From assembly GCA_963815325.1 (NCBI GenBank), contig CAWFGG010000006.1, positions 1-64,000 on the forward strand: a stretch of 64,000 bases of DNA, given 5' to 3'. Shown piece after piece: positions 8,948-17,534 of this stretch. The first letter of the stretch is position 1, and each line of letters starts with the position of its first letter. Source of the DNA: JABDII01 sp963815325. GTDB taxonomy: Bacteria; Gemmatimonadota; Gemmatimonadetes; Gemmatimonadales; GWC2-71-9. The notes beneath the pieces are model-generated. The model saw only the letters and a program-made list of their open reading frames with translations, had not been told where the DNA came from and made no database searches. A program made the position numbers and the translations under genes.

Positions 8948-9194
8948 TTGTACATGGCCAAGCTCGAGCCGGGCAAGACGCTCGGTGACTTCCTCGCCTG
9001 GTCTGAGACCCTAAAGGGGCCGGCGCCAAGCACCACTTTCAGTGGCGTCGCGACACCTGAACCCTGGGCACGAAAACCTCGTCACCGTCAACGTGACGCC
9101 CGGCGACTATGTGCTCATCTGCTTCGTACCGGATGCCGGGGACGGGAGCCCGCACTTCGCGCACGGGATGGCCAAGCAGATCACGGTCAGCTAA
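8948..9194 (+). CDS. Cupredoxin-like lipoprotein, second domain (frameshifted continuation)
   Basis: Continuation of the gene that starts at 8328. From about 8890 one frame gives RILIRNDGPQIHELYMAKL and GDFLAWSETLKGPAP. After another shift near 9050 the next frame gives LNPGHENLVTVNVTPGDYVL, then ICFVPDAGDGSPHFAHGM and the stop at 9192-9194. These segments repeat the first domain almost motif for motif, including the Cys-His-Met cluster. No single open frame spans it, so the start given is only the first ATG in the frame. Confidence 0.55.
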
Positions 9195-9219
9195 CGAACC
9201 TACCTCCTTATGCGGCCCC

Positions 9220-9243
9220 GCCCCGCCGGCTTTCCGGCGGGGC
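9220..9243. terminator. Hairpin between convergent genes
   Basis: GCCCCGCCGG and CCGGCGGGGC form a perfect 10-bp stem with a 4-base loop, placed between the end of the cupredoxin-like gene and the end of the membrane protein on the other strand. It probably serves both directions. Confidence 0.7.
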
Positions 9244-9256
9244 GTTCCCGTATCCG

Positions 9257-9706
9257 CTACGCATTGGCCTGGCCCGCTTTGAGATAGCCCATGGTGGTGA
9301 ACAGGACACCCAGAGCCCAGAGCACCAGGCCCGAAAGCGTATCCGGCCCCGCTTTCATGTGTCCAGGCCAGATCATGGCGGCGATCAGGCCGACCTCCAC
9401 CGCGCCGAGCACCGCGAAATTGAGCCAGTATCCGATCCGGTTGTTCTGCCAGTTGAGCAGCACCGCGACCACGATGGCGAACACTCCGAACCAGAGGATA
9501 TTCCACGAGTGATATAGGAAGACCCCGTCCGCCAGCCCTGCCGGGATCACCGGCTGCTCGGCCATCGGGACGCCAGGGGCCATGACCGCGGCACCACCCA
9601 TGGCCCCATCGGCCGAGATGCGTTGAACCATGATCGCGCCGCCCAGCGCGTGGATAATGCCCCACAGGATGTAGAATACGGCGCCGATCTTGTGTGCGTG
9701 CTTCAT
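9257..9706 (-). CDS. Four-helix membrane protein of unknown function
   Basis: 149 residues with about four membrane helices (for example IGAVFYILWGIIHALGGAIM and ILWFGVFAIVVAVLLNW). The ATG at 9706 has AGGAGAG nearby and overlaps the stop of the SRPBCC gene by ATGA, so it is translationally coupled as the third gene of the ArsR-SRPBCC operon. Its length and hydrophobic pattern resemble small DoxX/DUF4345-like proteins, but I cannot assign a family with certainty. Confidence 0.75.
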   Translation of the reverse strand: MKHAHKIGAVFYILWGIIHALGGAIMVQRISADGAMGGAAVMAPGVPMAEQPVIPAGLADGVFLYHSWNILWFGVFAIVVAVLLNWQNNRIGYWLNFAVLGAVEVGLIAAMIWPGHMKAGPDTLSGLVLWALGVLFTTMGYLKAGQANA

Positions 9707-10227
9707 GATTCGCTCTCCTCTCGACCGACCAGACTGTCGGGTCGTTCGGGACGTTGGCCCTTCTCGACGAAGGGCTTGAAGCACGAATTCAGGAGCCAGC
9801 TCCAGCCTTCCGTGAGCCCACTTTCAACGGCGGGGTGGAGTTTGCCGAACGGTGTGTCCCGAAACTTGAGCACGGTACTGACACCGTCGCCCAATTCGAG
9901 CGTAAAGGTCGTGATCGAACGCGCCGGACCTCCGTAGTCCGCCGACATGTCGCCCGCCCACTGGAGCATCCTTCCCGGACGAATGCCGGTCACCGTCGCG
10001 AAGAGGGCTCCGGCCCCACCGCCCCAGTCTTCGTACAGACGACCGCCGACCTTCGCCTCGAGCACGAACGCCTTGGGCTTCTCCCCGGTATAGAACTTGG
10101 CAGGCCACCACTCCATGGTCTCGGTGGTTAGGGCATCCCACACGCGGGCCGGTGGTGCATCGATCAGTACTTCGTGTTGAATGTCGAACGACTGGAATGT
10201 GCTCTCCGCAACATGGATGGGGGACAT
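9703..10227 (-). CDS. SRPBCC (AHSA1-type) domain protein
   Basis: About 174 residues with a START/Bet v1-like fold: QHEVLIDAPPARVWDALT, EDWGGGAGALFATVTGIRPG and the C-terminal ESGLTEGWSWLLNSCFKPF are characteristic of the activator-of-Hsp90 (AHSA1) group. These proteins bind hydrophobic ligands and are very often encoded next to an ArsR regulator, as here: the upstream regulator stops two bases before this ATG. The ligand is unknown. Confidence 0.85.
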   Translation of the reverse strand: MSPIHVAESTFQSFDIQHEVLIDAPPARVWDALTTETMEWWPAKFYTGEKPKAFVLEAKVGGRLYEDWGGGAGALFATVTGIRPGRMLQWAGDMSADYGGPARSITTFTLELGDGVSTVLKFRDTPFGKLHPAVESGLTEGWSWLLNSCFKPFVEKGQRPERPDSLVGREESES

Positions 10228-10229
10228 GA

Positions 10230-10616
10230 TCAATCTCCGTGTGAATGTTCTGCCAACCGCTTGAGGCGGAGCAAGGCATCGGCCGACTCTGCCTCGAACG
10301 GTTTGATCCAGCGGCGGTAGATCTGCTGGATCGGAATGGGGTTCAGATGATTCCACCGCTCCCTGCCCTTCCGCCGGACGAACACCAATCCCGCCTCGAC
10401 CAAGACGCCCAAATGCTTCATCACGCCGAAGCGTGTCATATCGAACTCCGCCGTCAATTCGCCGGTCGTCATCGGCCTGCGCCGGAGCGCGTCGAGGATC
10501 GCCCGGCGGGTCGGGTCGGCCAGGGCCCGCCACACGGGCGCGAGATCCTCCGCTTTGGGGGCCGCGCCGGAAGCGGCCTCACGCCGTGAGGTCATTCGGG
10601 CACAATGGCGCGACAC
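10230..10616 (-). CDS. ArsR/SmtB-family transcriptional regulator
   Basis: A 110-128-residue winged-helix protein: VWRALADPTRRAILDALRRR is the first helix pair, MTTGELTAEFDMTRFGVMKHL the HTH, and FVRRKGRERWNHLNP the wing. No Cys metal-binding motif is visible in the recognition helix, so it is probably the ligand-responsive or AHSA1-associated type rather than a metal sensor. The start may be GTG 10616 or ATG 10595. It heads a three-gene operon, and an operator-like palindrome lies 14 bases upstream of the GTG, which suggests autoregulation. Confidence 0.85.
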   Translation of the reverse strand: MSRHCARMTSRREAASGAAPKAEDLAPVWRALADPTRRAILDALRRRPMTTGELTAEFDMTRFGVMKHLGVLVEAGLVFVRRKGRERWNHLNPIPIQQIYRRWIKPFEAESADALLRLKRLAEHSHGD

Positions 10617-10630
10617 CAGGCAGGGAGATC

Positions 10631-10654
10631 ATATGTGACCAAAATGTCACATAT
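10631..10654. promoter_or_regulatory. ArsR-type operator (perfect inverted repeat)
   Basis: ATATGTGAC and GTCACATAT form a perfect 9-bp inverted repeat with a 6-base spacer, directly ahead of the ArsR gene. The pattern ATA-xx-TGA ... TCA-xx-TAT is the known ArsR/SmtB operator shape. It lies between the divergent arsR-type operon and the response regulator at 10785, so it could affect both. Confidence 0.75.
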
Positions 10655-10784
10655 ATTTTCGACGGTGTCAAGAGGACACCCCTGGCTGGGCCGCCGGATG
10701 GCCTGGTCGCAAGGGTCATTAGAATCCACTCACAATCGACGGCCTGCGTTGCCCGTCCCCGGCAACGCGACCTACCTTCCGGCC

Positions 10785-11459
10785 ATGCGGATTCTTTTGG
10801 TCGAGGACGACCGCGAGTTGCGGCGCTTCCTCACAAAGGCCCTCCATGAGGAGGGCTACACGATCGACGAGGCCGCCTCGGGCGACGAGGCCCTGGACCA
10901 GGCCCTCGCGTCCAGCTACGAGTGCATTGTGTTGGATGTGATGCTCCCCGGGCGGGACGGCTTCGAGGTCACGACCCACCTCCGCACCCATGGCGTCACG
11001 ACTCCCATCCTGCTTCTCACGGCCAAACACGAACTGGACGACCGGGTTCGCGGACTCGAGGGCGGCGCCGACGACTACGTCACCAAGCCGTTCGATCTGC
11101 CGGAGCTCCTCGCGCGGATCGTGGCACTCATCCGGCGCGCTCACCTGCGGCACGAAGACACCACGCTCACGGTGGGCCAGGTCATGCTCGACCCGCTGAA
11201 GCACCAAGCGATGAACGGTGACCGCATCATCGACCTGACGCCCAGGGAGTTTGCCTTGTTGGAATTCCTGATGCGGAACGCGGGGCGCACGCTTTCCCGC
11301 TCCCGGATCGCCGAGGCCGTGTGGAGTTACCAGTTCGATCCGGAGACCAACGTGGTCGACGTCTACGTGAATTACCTCCGGAAGAAAGTGGCGTTCGAGT
11401 CGAGCGGCGCCACGATACGAACGGTCAGAGGCGTTGGCTACCGACTGGAGGCCACGTGA
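10785..11459 (+). CDS. OmpR/PhoB-family response regulator
   Basis: 224 residues. The receiver domain starts MRILLVEDDRELRRFL (acidic pair); the phosphoacceptor Asp is in CIVLDVMLPGRDG, Thr in LLLTAKHE and Lys in DYVTKPFDL. A C-terminal winged helix runs from LTPREFALLEFLMRNAGR to RTVRGVGYRLEAT. The ATG at 10785 begins the receiver exactly; the open frame upstream of it is noncoding. The stop overlaps the GTG of the sensor kinase, so the two form a coupled two-component pair. The stimulus is unknown. Confidence 0.9.
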   Translation: MRILLVEDDRELRRFLTKALHEEGYTIDEAASGDEALDQALASSYECIVLDVMLPGRDGFEVTTHLRTHGVTTPILLLTAKHELDDRVRGLEGGADDYVTKPFDLPELLARIVALIRRAHLRHEDTTLTVGQVMLDPLKHQAMNGDRIIDLTPREFALLEFLMRNAGRTLSRSRIAEAVWSYQFDPETNVVDVYVNYLRKKVAFESSGATIRTVRGVGYRLEAT

Positions 11460-12889
11460 GGGAGCCACACCTCGCAAGCGTCCTCACCCGCCGGTTCGAC
11501 CGATTGGTCTGGAGTACGCTTGCTGCCTACGCGGTCCTGGTTGTCCTTGCCTTCGCGCTGGTGAGCGAAATCGGCCTCCGGCGCTCCCTCGAGCAATCAG
11601 CCGATGGCATCGAGTCGCTGCTGGGCCTGTACGTCGAACCCGGGGCGGCACCCACAACCGTCGCGCCGGCCATGCTGGCCGATCAGCTGCTGGGCATGGG
11701 CGATCGGTTTATGATCACGCGCACCGTTCCCACCGGCGACGCTGCCGGCGGTCCATCGGTCTACTTCCTCTCACCGACGATGCCCGCGAAGCGGATCGAG
11801 ACGGGCGGCGAGATCGGCAGCACGCCCGATGACGTGCGACGTACCCTGCTCCAATCGATAGCGGAACGGGGCCGCTGGCGATTCCACGTGCTCCACCGCC
11901 GCGCCGGGGAGTTCGATATTTACGTGGCCGGGAGTAGGCACCCCTATCTCCTCGCATTGCTCGGATTGTCGCTGGGCGCACTGCTCCTTCTTCCCGTCAC
12001 GGCGCTCGCCGCGAGGCGCGGGGCAAACCGTACCGTGGCGCGAGCCCTCGCCCCGCTCGGGCGCATCGTCGAGGAGACGCAGGCCATCGGGCCCCGTGAC
12101 CTGAGCCGACGGGTCGGGGTCACCTACCGGGCTGGAGGAAGTGACCGGATTGGCCGACGCGATCAATATGATGATCGATCGGGTCGACAGTTCCCACCAA
12201 GCACTCGAGGCGTTCACCGCCGACGCAAGCCACGAGCTCCGGACCCCGCTCACGCACCTGCGTGCGCAGGTGCAGTGGGCACTCGCCGAGGGTCGGTCGG
12301 CGGAGGACGTCGCAGAGGCACTCTCCGCGACGAGCCGAGAAGTGGACCGCATGAGCCGCATGGTCGAGGACTTGCTGCTCATCGCGCGCGGAGAGAACCG
12401 GCAGCTCGCGATCGAGCGACGGCAGTTCGCCTTGGCGGAGGTGGTGCGGGAAGTGGTGGAGATTACGGCCGACATGGCGGCTGGCTCCGACATCACCGTC
12501 CGTGCAGAGCTCGACGAGCCCGTTCAGGTGCTTGGCGACCCGGCCCGGGTGCGCCAGATTTTGCTCAACCTGGCGTCGAATGCCGTTCGCTACACCAAAG
12601 AAGGGACGTATCACCGTTCGCGCTCGTCCGTGACGGAGCGATGTGCGCCGTGCGCGTCATCCGATACCGGAGAAGGAATTACCGCCGGACCAGTGCGAAC
12701 ACATTTTCGATCGATTCTACCGGGTCGAGTCGTCGCGAAGTCGAGCGCATGGCGGAGCCGGGCTGGGCCTCACCATCGCGCAGTTGTTGGCGAAACTCCA
12801 AGACGGCCACATCGATGTCACGAGCGAACCCGGACGGGGGAGCACGTTCTGCGCTCTGGCTCCCCGCTGCTGCATTAGAAGGCCGTTAG
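11456..12889 (+). CDS. Sensor histidine kinase of the two-component pair (several frameshifts)
   Basis: This gene should encode a HisKA-type sensor kinase of about 475 residues. It starts at GTG 11456, overlapping the regulator stop. The first frame gives a membrane helix (LAAYAVLVVLAFALVSEIGL), a periplasmic sensor region, a second helix (LLALLGLSLGALLLLPVTAL) and the beginning of HAMP. The frame then shifts near 12130 and again around 12610, 12670 and 12850. The end, WLPAAALEGR with TAG at 12887-12889, is back in the first frame. All catalytic boxes survive in one frame or another, so indel errors are more likely than gene decay. Confidence 0.68.
   Translation: MREPHLASVLTRRFDRLVWSTLAAYAVLVVLAFALVSEIGLRRSLEQSADGIESLLGLYVEPGAAPTTVAPAMLADQLLGMGDRFMITRTVPTGDAAGGPSVYFLSPTMPAKRIETGGEIGSTPDDVRRTLLQSIAERGRWRFHVLHRRAGEFDIYVAGSRHPYLLALLGLSLGALLLLPVTALAARRGANRTVARALAPLGRIVEETQAIGPRDLSRRVGVTYRAGGSDRIGRRDQYDDRSGRQFPPSTRGVHRRRKPRAPDPAHAPACAGAVGTRRGSVGGGRRRGTLRDEPRSGPHEPHGRGLAAHRARREPAARDRATAVRLGGGGAGSGGDYGRHGGWLRHHRPCRARRARSGAWRPGPGAPDFAQPGVECRSLHQRRDVSPFALVRDGAMCAVRVIRYRRRNYRRTSANTFSIDSTGSSRREVERMAEPGWASPSRSCWRNSKTATSMSRANPDGGARSALWLPAAALEGR
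12141..12878 (+). CDS. Histidine kinase core (continuation frame of the same gene)
   Basis: The frame that holds the catalytic core of the kinase beginning at 11456. It contains the end of HAMP (LADAINMMIDRVDSSHQALE), the H box FTADASHELRTPLTHLR with the phosphoacceptor His, and the N box LLNLASNAVRYTKEG. The G box GGAGLGLTIAQLLAKL lies in a further frame at about 12750-12800. This is not an independent gene. Confidence 0.6.
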   Translation: MTGLADAINMMIDRVDSSHQALEAFTADASHELRTPLTHLRAQVQWALAEGRSAEDVAEALSATSREVDRMSRMVEDLLLIARGENRQLAIERRQFALAEVVREVVEITADMAAGSDITVRAELDEPVQVLGDPARVRQILLNLASNAVRYTKEGTYHRSRSSVTERCAPCASSDTGEGITAGPVRTHFRSILPGRVVAKSSAWRSRAGPHHRAVVGETPRRPHRCHERTRTGEHVLRSGSPLLH

Positions 12890-12984
12890 AATCCTCTCAT
12901 TCGGCCGATTTGCCCTTCACATGAGATAGTCCCACCACGAGCTTAGTCGTGTCGTCGAACATCAACGTCACAAGGAGGCTCGTC

Positions 12985-13767
12985 ATGGATGTACAGTTGC
13001 GATCGACCTCGGCCGTCCTCATCGCGGTAAGCGCGCTCTTTACCGCCGCCTGTATGGAAGATTCGGGCATGACCGATCCCACAGCCGCCCGAGGCAGCAT
13101 CGCCGCGTCCGAGCCCCAGCTCGGCGCGGCCAACGCCAACGATGCGGCCACGCACACCTATGAAATTACGGTCACCAACCTCACCACCGGGCAACCCATG
13201 TCGCCCGGTGTGTTCGTGACCCACACCAAGCAGCAGAGCCTGTTCTCGGTAGGGGCGGCAGCCTCGGAAGGAATCCGGTTCATCGCCGAAAACGGCGATC
13301 CGTCGATGGCCGTGGGCGCGGTTACGGGCCAGCCCGGCATCGTCGACGTCCAGTCCATCGGCGTACCGATTCATCGCATCGGGGGGCCGGGCCCGAATAG
13401 CCTCACCTTCCAGATCGCGGCCCGCGCCAACGCGAACCGGTTCTCCTTCGCCGTCATGCTCATCTGCACCAACGACGGCTTCACCGGCCTCGATGGCGTC
13501 AAGCTACCCGGGGGCTTCACGCCGGCGACCTACTACACAATGGCCTACGACGCCGGCACCGAGCGGAACGATGAAACGAGCGGGAGCATCGTGCCGCCGT
13601 GTTTCGGCATCGGCCCGGTAGCGGGACCTGCAGGCGGCGGTGCGCGCACGCCGACGTCCGACGTGATTGCCCCGCATGCAGGAATTCAAGGCGGTGCGAC
13701 CCTCGACCCCGCGCAGCATGGATGGCGGGAGCCGGTGGCGCGGGTCACGATCCAGCGGTTGGACTGA
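12985..13767 (+). CDS. Spondin_N-domain lipoprotein
   Basis: About 260 residues. The signal peptide ends in SALFTAACM, a lipobox whose Cys would be lipidated. The Spondin_N domain follows: YEITVTNLTTGQPMSPGVFV, FSVGAAASEGIRFIAENGD, NRFSFAVMLICTNDGFTGLD and YDAGTERNDET are the recognisable conserved segments, the latter two near the Ca-binding region of the fold. AAGGAGG eight bases upstream of ATG 12985 fixes the start. Bacterial spondin-domain proteins are secreted or surface-attached, with an unknown, perhaps adhesive, role. Confidence 0.85.
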   Translation: MDVQLRSTSAVLIAVSALFTAACMEDSGMTDPTAARGSIAASEPQLGAANANDAATHTYEITVTNLTTGQPMSPGVFVTHTKQQSLFSVGAAASEGIRFIAENGDPSMAVGAVTGQPGIVDVQSIGVPIHRIGGPGPNSLTFQIAARANANRFSFAVMLICTNDGFTGLDGVKLPGGFTPATYYTMAYDAGTERNDETSGSIVPPCFGIGPVAGPAGGGARTPTSDVIAPHAGIQGGATLDPAQHGWREPVARVTIQRLD

Positions 13768-13790
13768 AGGGAAAAGCTGTTTCTGCGGAC

Positions 13791-13816
13791 GGGCGGCTGG
13801 GAGGATCGAGCCGCCC
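13791..13816. terminator. Hairpin between convergent genes
   Basis: GGGCGGCT and AGCCGCCC form a perfect 8-bp stem with a 10-base loop between the end of the Spondin_N gene and the end of the amidase gene. There is no U tract on either strand, so it may assist Rho-dependent termination. Confidence 0.5.
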
Positions 13817-13835
13817 AACCGCCGAACCACCGCCA

Positions 13836-15497
13836 TTAAGGCGCGACGAGATCGGCCTTCGGTAAGAACCGAGGCGGCTGCCGCAGCCGACTCGCCTGTT
13901 CATACGCGTACGCAAGCTTGATCAGCGTCGGCTCGTCGAACGGCTTCCCCATCATGCTCATGCCGACCGGCAAGCCGAACACGTAGCCCACGGGTACCGT
14001 GATGTTGGGATAGCCCGACACGGCGGCCGGCGACGAGCTCGAACCCAGAAAGTGGTCGCCGTTCACCAGATCGGTGGTCCATGCGGGGCCCCCGGTCGGC
14101 GCCACGATGGCATCCAATCGATGTTCTGCCATCACCACATCGAATCCTTCGGTGCGCGAGAGCCGGCGGCACCGCGCCAAGGCCTCGACGTACGCGTCGT
14201 CGGTGAGCAGGCCCTTCTCCTCCGCCATCAGGAAGATCTCTTGCCCGAAGTACGGCATCTCCCGTTCCCGGTTGGCCTCGTTGAATGCGATCAGGTCTGC
14301 GAGGGTCCGCATCGGCGCGCTCAAGCCCAGGTCGGCGAGATAGGAGTTCAGATCGGCCTTGAACTCATAGAGCAACACGGTGAATTCGGCATCGTCGTAG
14401 TCACCGGCATGCGGAATGTTCGCCGGGTCGACGATCTCGGCGCCGAGCCCTCGCATGACCTCGATAGCGTCATCCACCAAGCGGTCGGCGGAATCGCTGT
14501 AGCCGAAGAAGCGCTCACGGGCCACACCGATGCGTGCACCCTCGAGGCCGCCCGGATCGAGGAACCGGGTGTAATCGTCACTTCCCTTCCCTTCACTCGA
14601 CGCGGTGATGGCGTCGCGTGGGTCGGCTCCGACCATCGCGCCAAGCAGGATGGCCGCGTCGGTCACCGTGCGGGCCATCGGGCCGGCCGTGTCCTGGCTG
14701 TGCGCGATGGGGATGATCCCCGAGCGACTCACCAGCCCGAGGGTCGGCTTGATGCCCACCAGGGAACTCGCCCCGGACGGACACACGATCGAGCCGTCGG
14801 TTTCGGTGCCGACCCCGACGGCGGCGAAGCTCGCCGCGATGGCGGCGCCGGTACCCGAGCTCGAGCCGCACGGGTTCCGGTCGAGCGCATAGGGACTCAG
14901 GCAGAGGCCGCCGCGGCCGCTCCAGCCGCTCACCGAATTGGTGGAACGGAAATTGGCCCATTCGCTCAGATTGGTCTTGCCGAGGATCACGGCACCTGCG
15001 TGCCGGAGCCGTGCGGCGACGAAGGAGTCGCGCGGCGGCTTGGCCCCGACCATCGCCAGTGACCCCGCGGTGGTCTCCATGCGGTCGGCGGTGGCGAGAT
15101 TGTCCTTGATGAGGACGGGAATGCCGTGCATCGGTCCGCGAATCCGGCCGGCCTTTCGCTCGGCGTCGAGTTCCCTCGCAATCTGAAGCGCGTCGGGGTT
15201 GACCTCGATCACCGACCGGAGCGTGGGCCCGTGCCGGTCGAGGTCGTCGATTCGCGCGAGGTACAACTGGCAGAGCCGCTGGGAGGTGTACTGCCCGCTC
15301 CGCATTCCCTCCTGCAACACCGCAATGGTGGCCTCTTCCAACTCGAACGGACCCGAAGCGGCGTATCGCCGCAGCCCGGAGCGCCGGAACATCTCGGGCA
15401 GCGCCAAACACGCCGAGGCCGCGAGGCTCGACTCGAGAAAGGTGCGCCGGGTGACGTCACGGGAATGATGGGACCTGAGATCCAGATTGGGGGCCAT
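13836..15497 (-). CDS. Secreted amidase (amidase signature family, GatA-like)
   Basis: About 553 residues. The N-terminus has a twin-arginine-like signal (TRRTFLESSLAASACLALPE), so export is likely. The amidase signature is complete: the Lys of GIPVLIKDNLATAD, and a Gly/Ser-rich region DRNPCGSSSGTGAAIAASFA followed by GTETDGSIVCPSGASSLVG, which supply the Ser-cisSer-Lys triad. Such enzymes hydrolyse amide bonds of small substrates or peptides; the exact substrate is unknown. I chose ATG 15497 because GGAGGA lies eight bases upstream. A 116-bp stretch of this gene (14505-14620) recurs at 38625-38740. Confidence 0.88.
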   Translation of the reverse strand: MAPNLDLRSHHSRDVTRRTFLESSLAASACLALPEMFRRSGLRRYAASGPFELEEATIAVLQEGMRSGQYTSQRLCQLYLARIDDLDRHGPTLRSVIEVNPDALQIARELDAERKAGRIRGPMHGIPVLIKDNLATADRMETTAGSLAMVGAKPPRDSFVAARLRHAGAVILGKTNLSEWANFRSTNSVSGWSGRGGLCLSPYALDRNPCGSSSGTGAAIAASFAAVGVGTETDGSIVCPSGASSLVGIKPTLGLVSRSGIIPIAHSQDTAGPMARTVTDAAILLGAMVGADPRDAITASSEGKGSDDYTRFLDPGGLEGARIGVARERFFGYSDSADRLVDDAIEVMRGLGAEIVDPANIPHAGDYDDAEFTVLLYEFKADLNSYLADLGLSAPMRTLADLIAFNEANREREMPYFGQEIFLMAEEKGLLTDDAYVEALARCRRLSRTEGFDVVMAEHRLDAIVAPTGGPAWTTDLVNGDHFLGSSSSPAAVSGYPNITVPVGYVFGLPVGMSMMGKPFDEPTLIKLAYAYEQASRLRQPPRFLPKADLVAP

Positions 15498-15702
15498 CGA
15501 CGGTTCCTCCAAGATCAGTGCTCCTTAACCGAGCTCGCCTGCGAGTGCGAGGAACGAGGCGGTGAACACCTCGAGATTCTGTCCGCGTCCTACCAACGCT
15601 CCCGAGCGAACCTCGTCGCATAGCATAGAGCCCAAGGAACGGGTTCGCCAGGCACGGGGTGCATTCCCTTGCCGGGCTCCGCACGGCTGGTATCTTAGCG
15701 TC
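15498..15702. promoter_or_regulatory. Divergent intergenic region, probable promoters
   Basis: 205 bases between the divergent amidase and DUF2339 genes. It must hold promoters for both, but I see no clear -35/-10 pair or operator palindrome. Confidence 0.35.
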
Positions 15703-17478
15703 ATGCCAGAGCTAGACGAGCGCTCGGCCGAAGAGCGGCTTCAACACCTCGAGGCCGCAGTTGAAAACCTCCAGCACACGGTCGCGGGCTTGATCGAGGC
15801 CATCGCACGGCGCGGGACCGCGTCGGGTCAGCAGACCGATGCCGGCGTTGCCACTCCACCTCCGTTCACTCGCGCGGTGCGCACCCCACGGCGCGCCATC
15901 GCCACACCGTTCGCCGGGCTCCTCTCCCGCGGACCTCAGTTCTGGATCAGCCGAGTTGGAATCGGCCTTCTTCTCCTCGGGGTTGCCTTCCTCTTTAAGT
16001 ACGCGGTCGACCGGGGCTGGCTTACGCCGGAAATCCGGGTCGCCTTTGGGCTGGTTCTCGGGGTAGTGCTTGCCACGATCGGTTTCCGGGTGCACCACGC
16101 CCAGCGCTGGTTCAGCCAGATCGTACTCGGAGGTGCGGCGGCCACCTGGTACATCACAGGGTTCGCCGCGTTTCAGCTCTTTCAACTCGTCAGCCATCCC
16201 GTCGCGTTCGCCTTCATGGTACTGGTGACGGTGTTTCTCTTCTGGGTGAGCGTACGCCAGAGCGAGGCCATCCTTGCCGTACTCGGTGCCGTCGGCGGAC
16301 TCGGCACACCGTTTCTGCTCTATACCGAGACCGGCTCGGTCCCGAGCCTGATCGCGTATACCTCGATCCTGCTCGCAGGTACGAGCGCGATCTATCTATT
16401 CAGGGGGTGGCAATCACTGCTCTGGATCACGGCATTGGGCGGCTGGTTGGTGCTGGCGCTGGCGTTCCAGGGAAGTGCCGACACCAACTCGGTGGCGCTT
16501 CAATCCGGCGTGACCGTGATCTGGCTCTTGTTCTGGCTTGTACCGGTTAGCCGCGAGGTGCTTGCTCGTCGCCAGCCGAACCGGTGGCCTTATCCGGAAT
16601 CCGGGGTACCCAAGGCGCGGGAAGTGGGGGTGCGGCACCGCCAGCTCGCGGTGCTGCTGATCGCGACTGCAGCTGCCACGCTCTATGCCTCACACGTTGC
16701 GTGGCGGCCGACTGACGACACCGTGTGGGGAGTGATCGCCCTGGCCGCCGCAGCGCTCTACGGCCTCGCCGCATGGTACCTGAGCCGACCCGACGGGGTC
16801 CCAGCCTTGAGAGCAGCGCACATCCTTACCGGTGCCGTCCTGGCCGCGGTCGGCGTGTCGTTGTTATTCCAGGGTCACGTCGAGCTGGCACTCTATGCAG
16901 CTGAGGCGCTGGTACTGCTCCTACTGGCGAGATGGCTCGGCGACCGGTCCGTCGGCACGGCCGGGCACCTCCTCTTCGGACTGATCGCGCTCTGGCTGGC
17001 CCAGCGACTGACGGCGGAGCCACCACCTGAGGTGGCGATTCGGAATTGGCGCGCCTTTGCGGATGCCGGTGTGATCGCGTCATTGGTGATTGCCACACGG
17101 TGGCTCGATCGGCGGGCGGCACCGATGTACTGGTTCGCGGCGCACCTCGCCATCCTCGCCTGGCTCTGGCGCGAGCTGAGTGTACTTCCCGTCGGCGACG
17201 GCATCGTGACCGCCTCGTGGGGCATTTACAGCCTGGGACTCTTGTTCCTCATGCCTCGGGCTCGAACCATCGGTCTCGCGACACTGTTCGCCACCGCCGG
17301 CAAGCTGGTCCTCTTCGACCTGAGTCAAGTCGAGCCGATCTGGCGAATTCTCCTGTTCTTGAGCTTTGGTGCCGTGTTCCTAGCGCTCAGCTATCACTTT
17401 CGGAGCGGCTGGAACCCGCGAGTGGACGAATCCCCATCCCACCCTGCCTCACCAGAAGGGAATGCGGACCGGCTCTAG
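15703..17478 (+). CDS. DUF2339 family polytopic membrane protein
   Basis: 591 residues. The N-terminus is a short coiled coil (ERLQHLEAAVENLQHTVAGL), followed by a Pro/Arg-rich linker and about fourteen membrane helices beginning at FWISRVGIGLLLLGVAFLFK. That opening, with YAVDRGWLTPEIRVAFGL just after it and many Gly/Trp-containing helices, is diagnostic of DUF2339. Function is unknown; the family is common in Gram-negative soil bacteria. A small gene follows after 56 bases and is probably cotranscribed. Confidence 0.88.
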   Translation: MPELDERSAEERLQHLEAAVENLQHTVAGLIEAIARRGTASGQQTDAGVATPPPFTRAVRTPRRAIATPFAGLLSRGPQFWISRVGIGLLLLGVAFLFKYAVDRGWLTPEIRVAFGLVLGVVLATIGFRVHHAQRWFSQIVLGGAAATWYITGFAAFQLFQLVSHPVAFAFMVLVTVFLFWVSVRQSEAILAVLGAVGGLGTPFLLYTETGSVPSLIAYTSILLAGTSAIYLFRGWQSLLWITALGGWLVLALAFQGSADTNSVALQSGVTVIWLLFWLVPVSREVLARRQPNRWPYPESGVPKAREVGVRHRQLAVLLIATAAATLYASHVAWRPTDDTVWGVIALAAAALYGLAAWYLSRPDGVPALRAAHILTGAVLAAVGVSLLFQGHVELALYAAEALVLLLLARWLGDRSVGTAGHLLFGLIALWLAQRLTAEPPPEVAIRNWRAFADAGVIASLVIATRWLDRRAAPMYWFAAHLAILAWLWRELSVLPVGDGIVTASWGIYSLGLLFLMPRARTIGLATLFATAGKLVLFDLSQVEPIWRILLFLSFGAVFLALSYHFRSGWNPRVDESPSHPASPEGNADRL

Positions 17479-17534
17479 GGCGGAGTGGGCGATTCGGTGG
17501 ATGAGGCGCCACACGAGGCAGCTGATGAAGACCG

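Noticed and set aside
14052..15062. A 336-codon open frame on the plus strand
   Set aside because: Antisense to the amidase, no conserved motif, and it shows no credible start.
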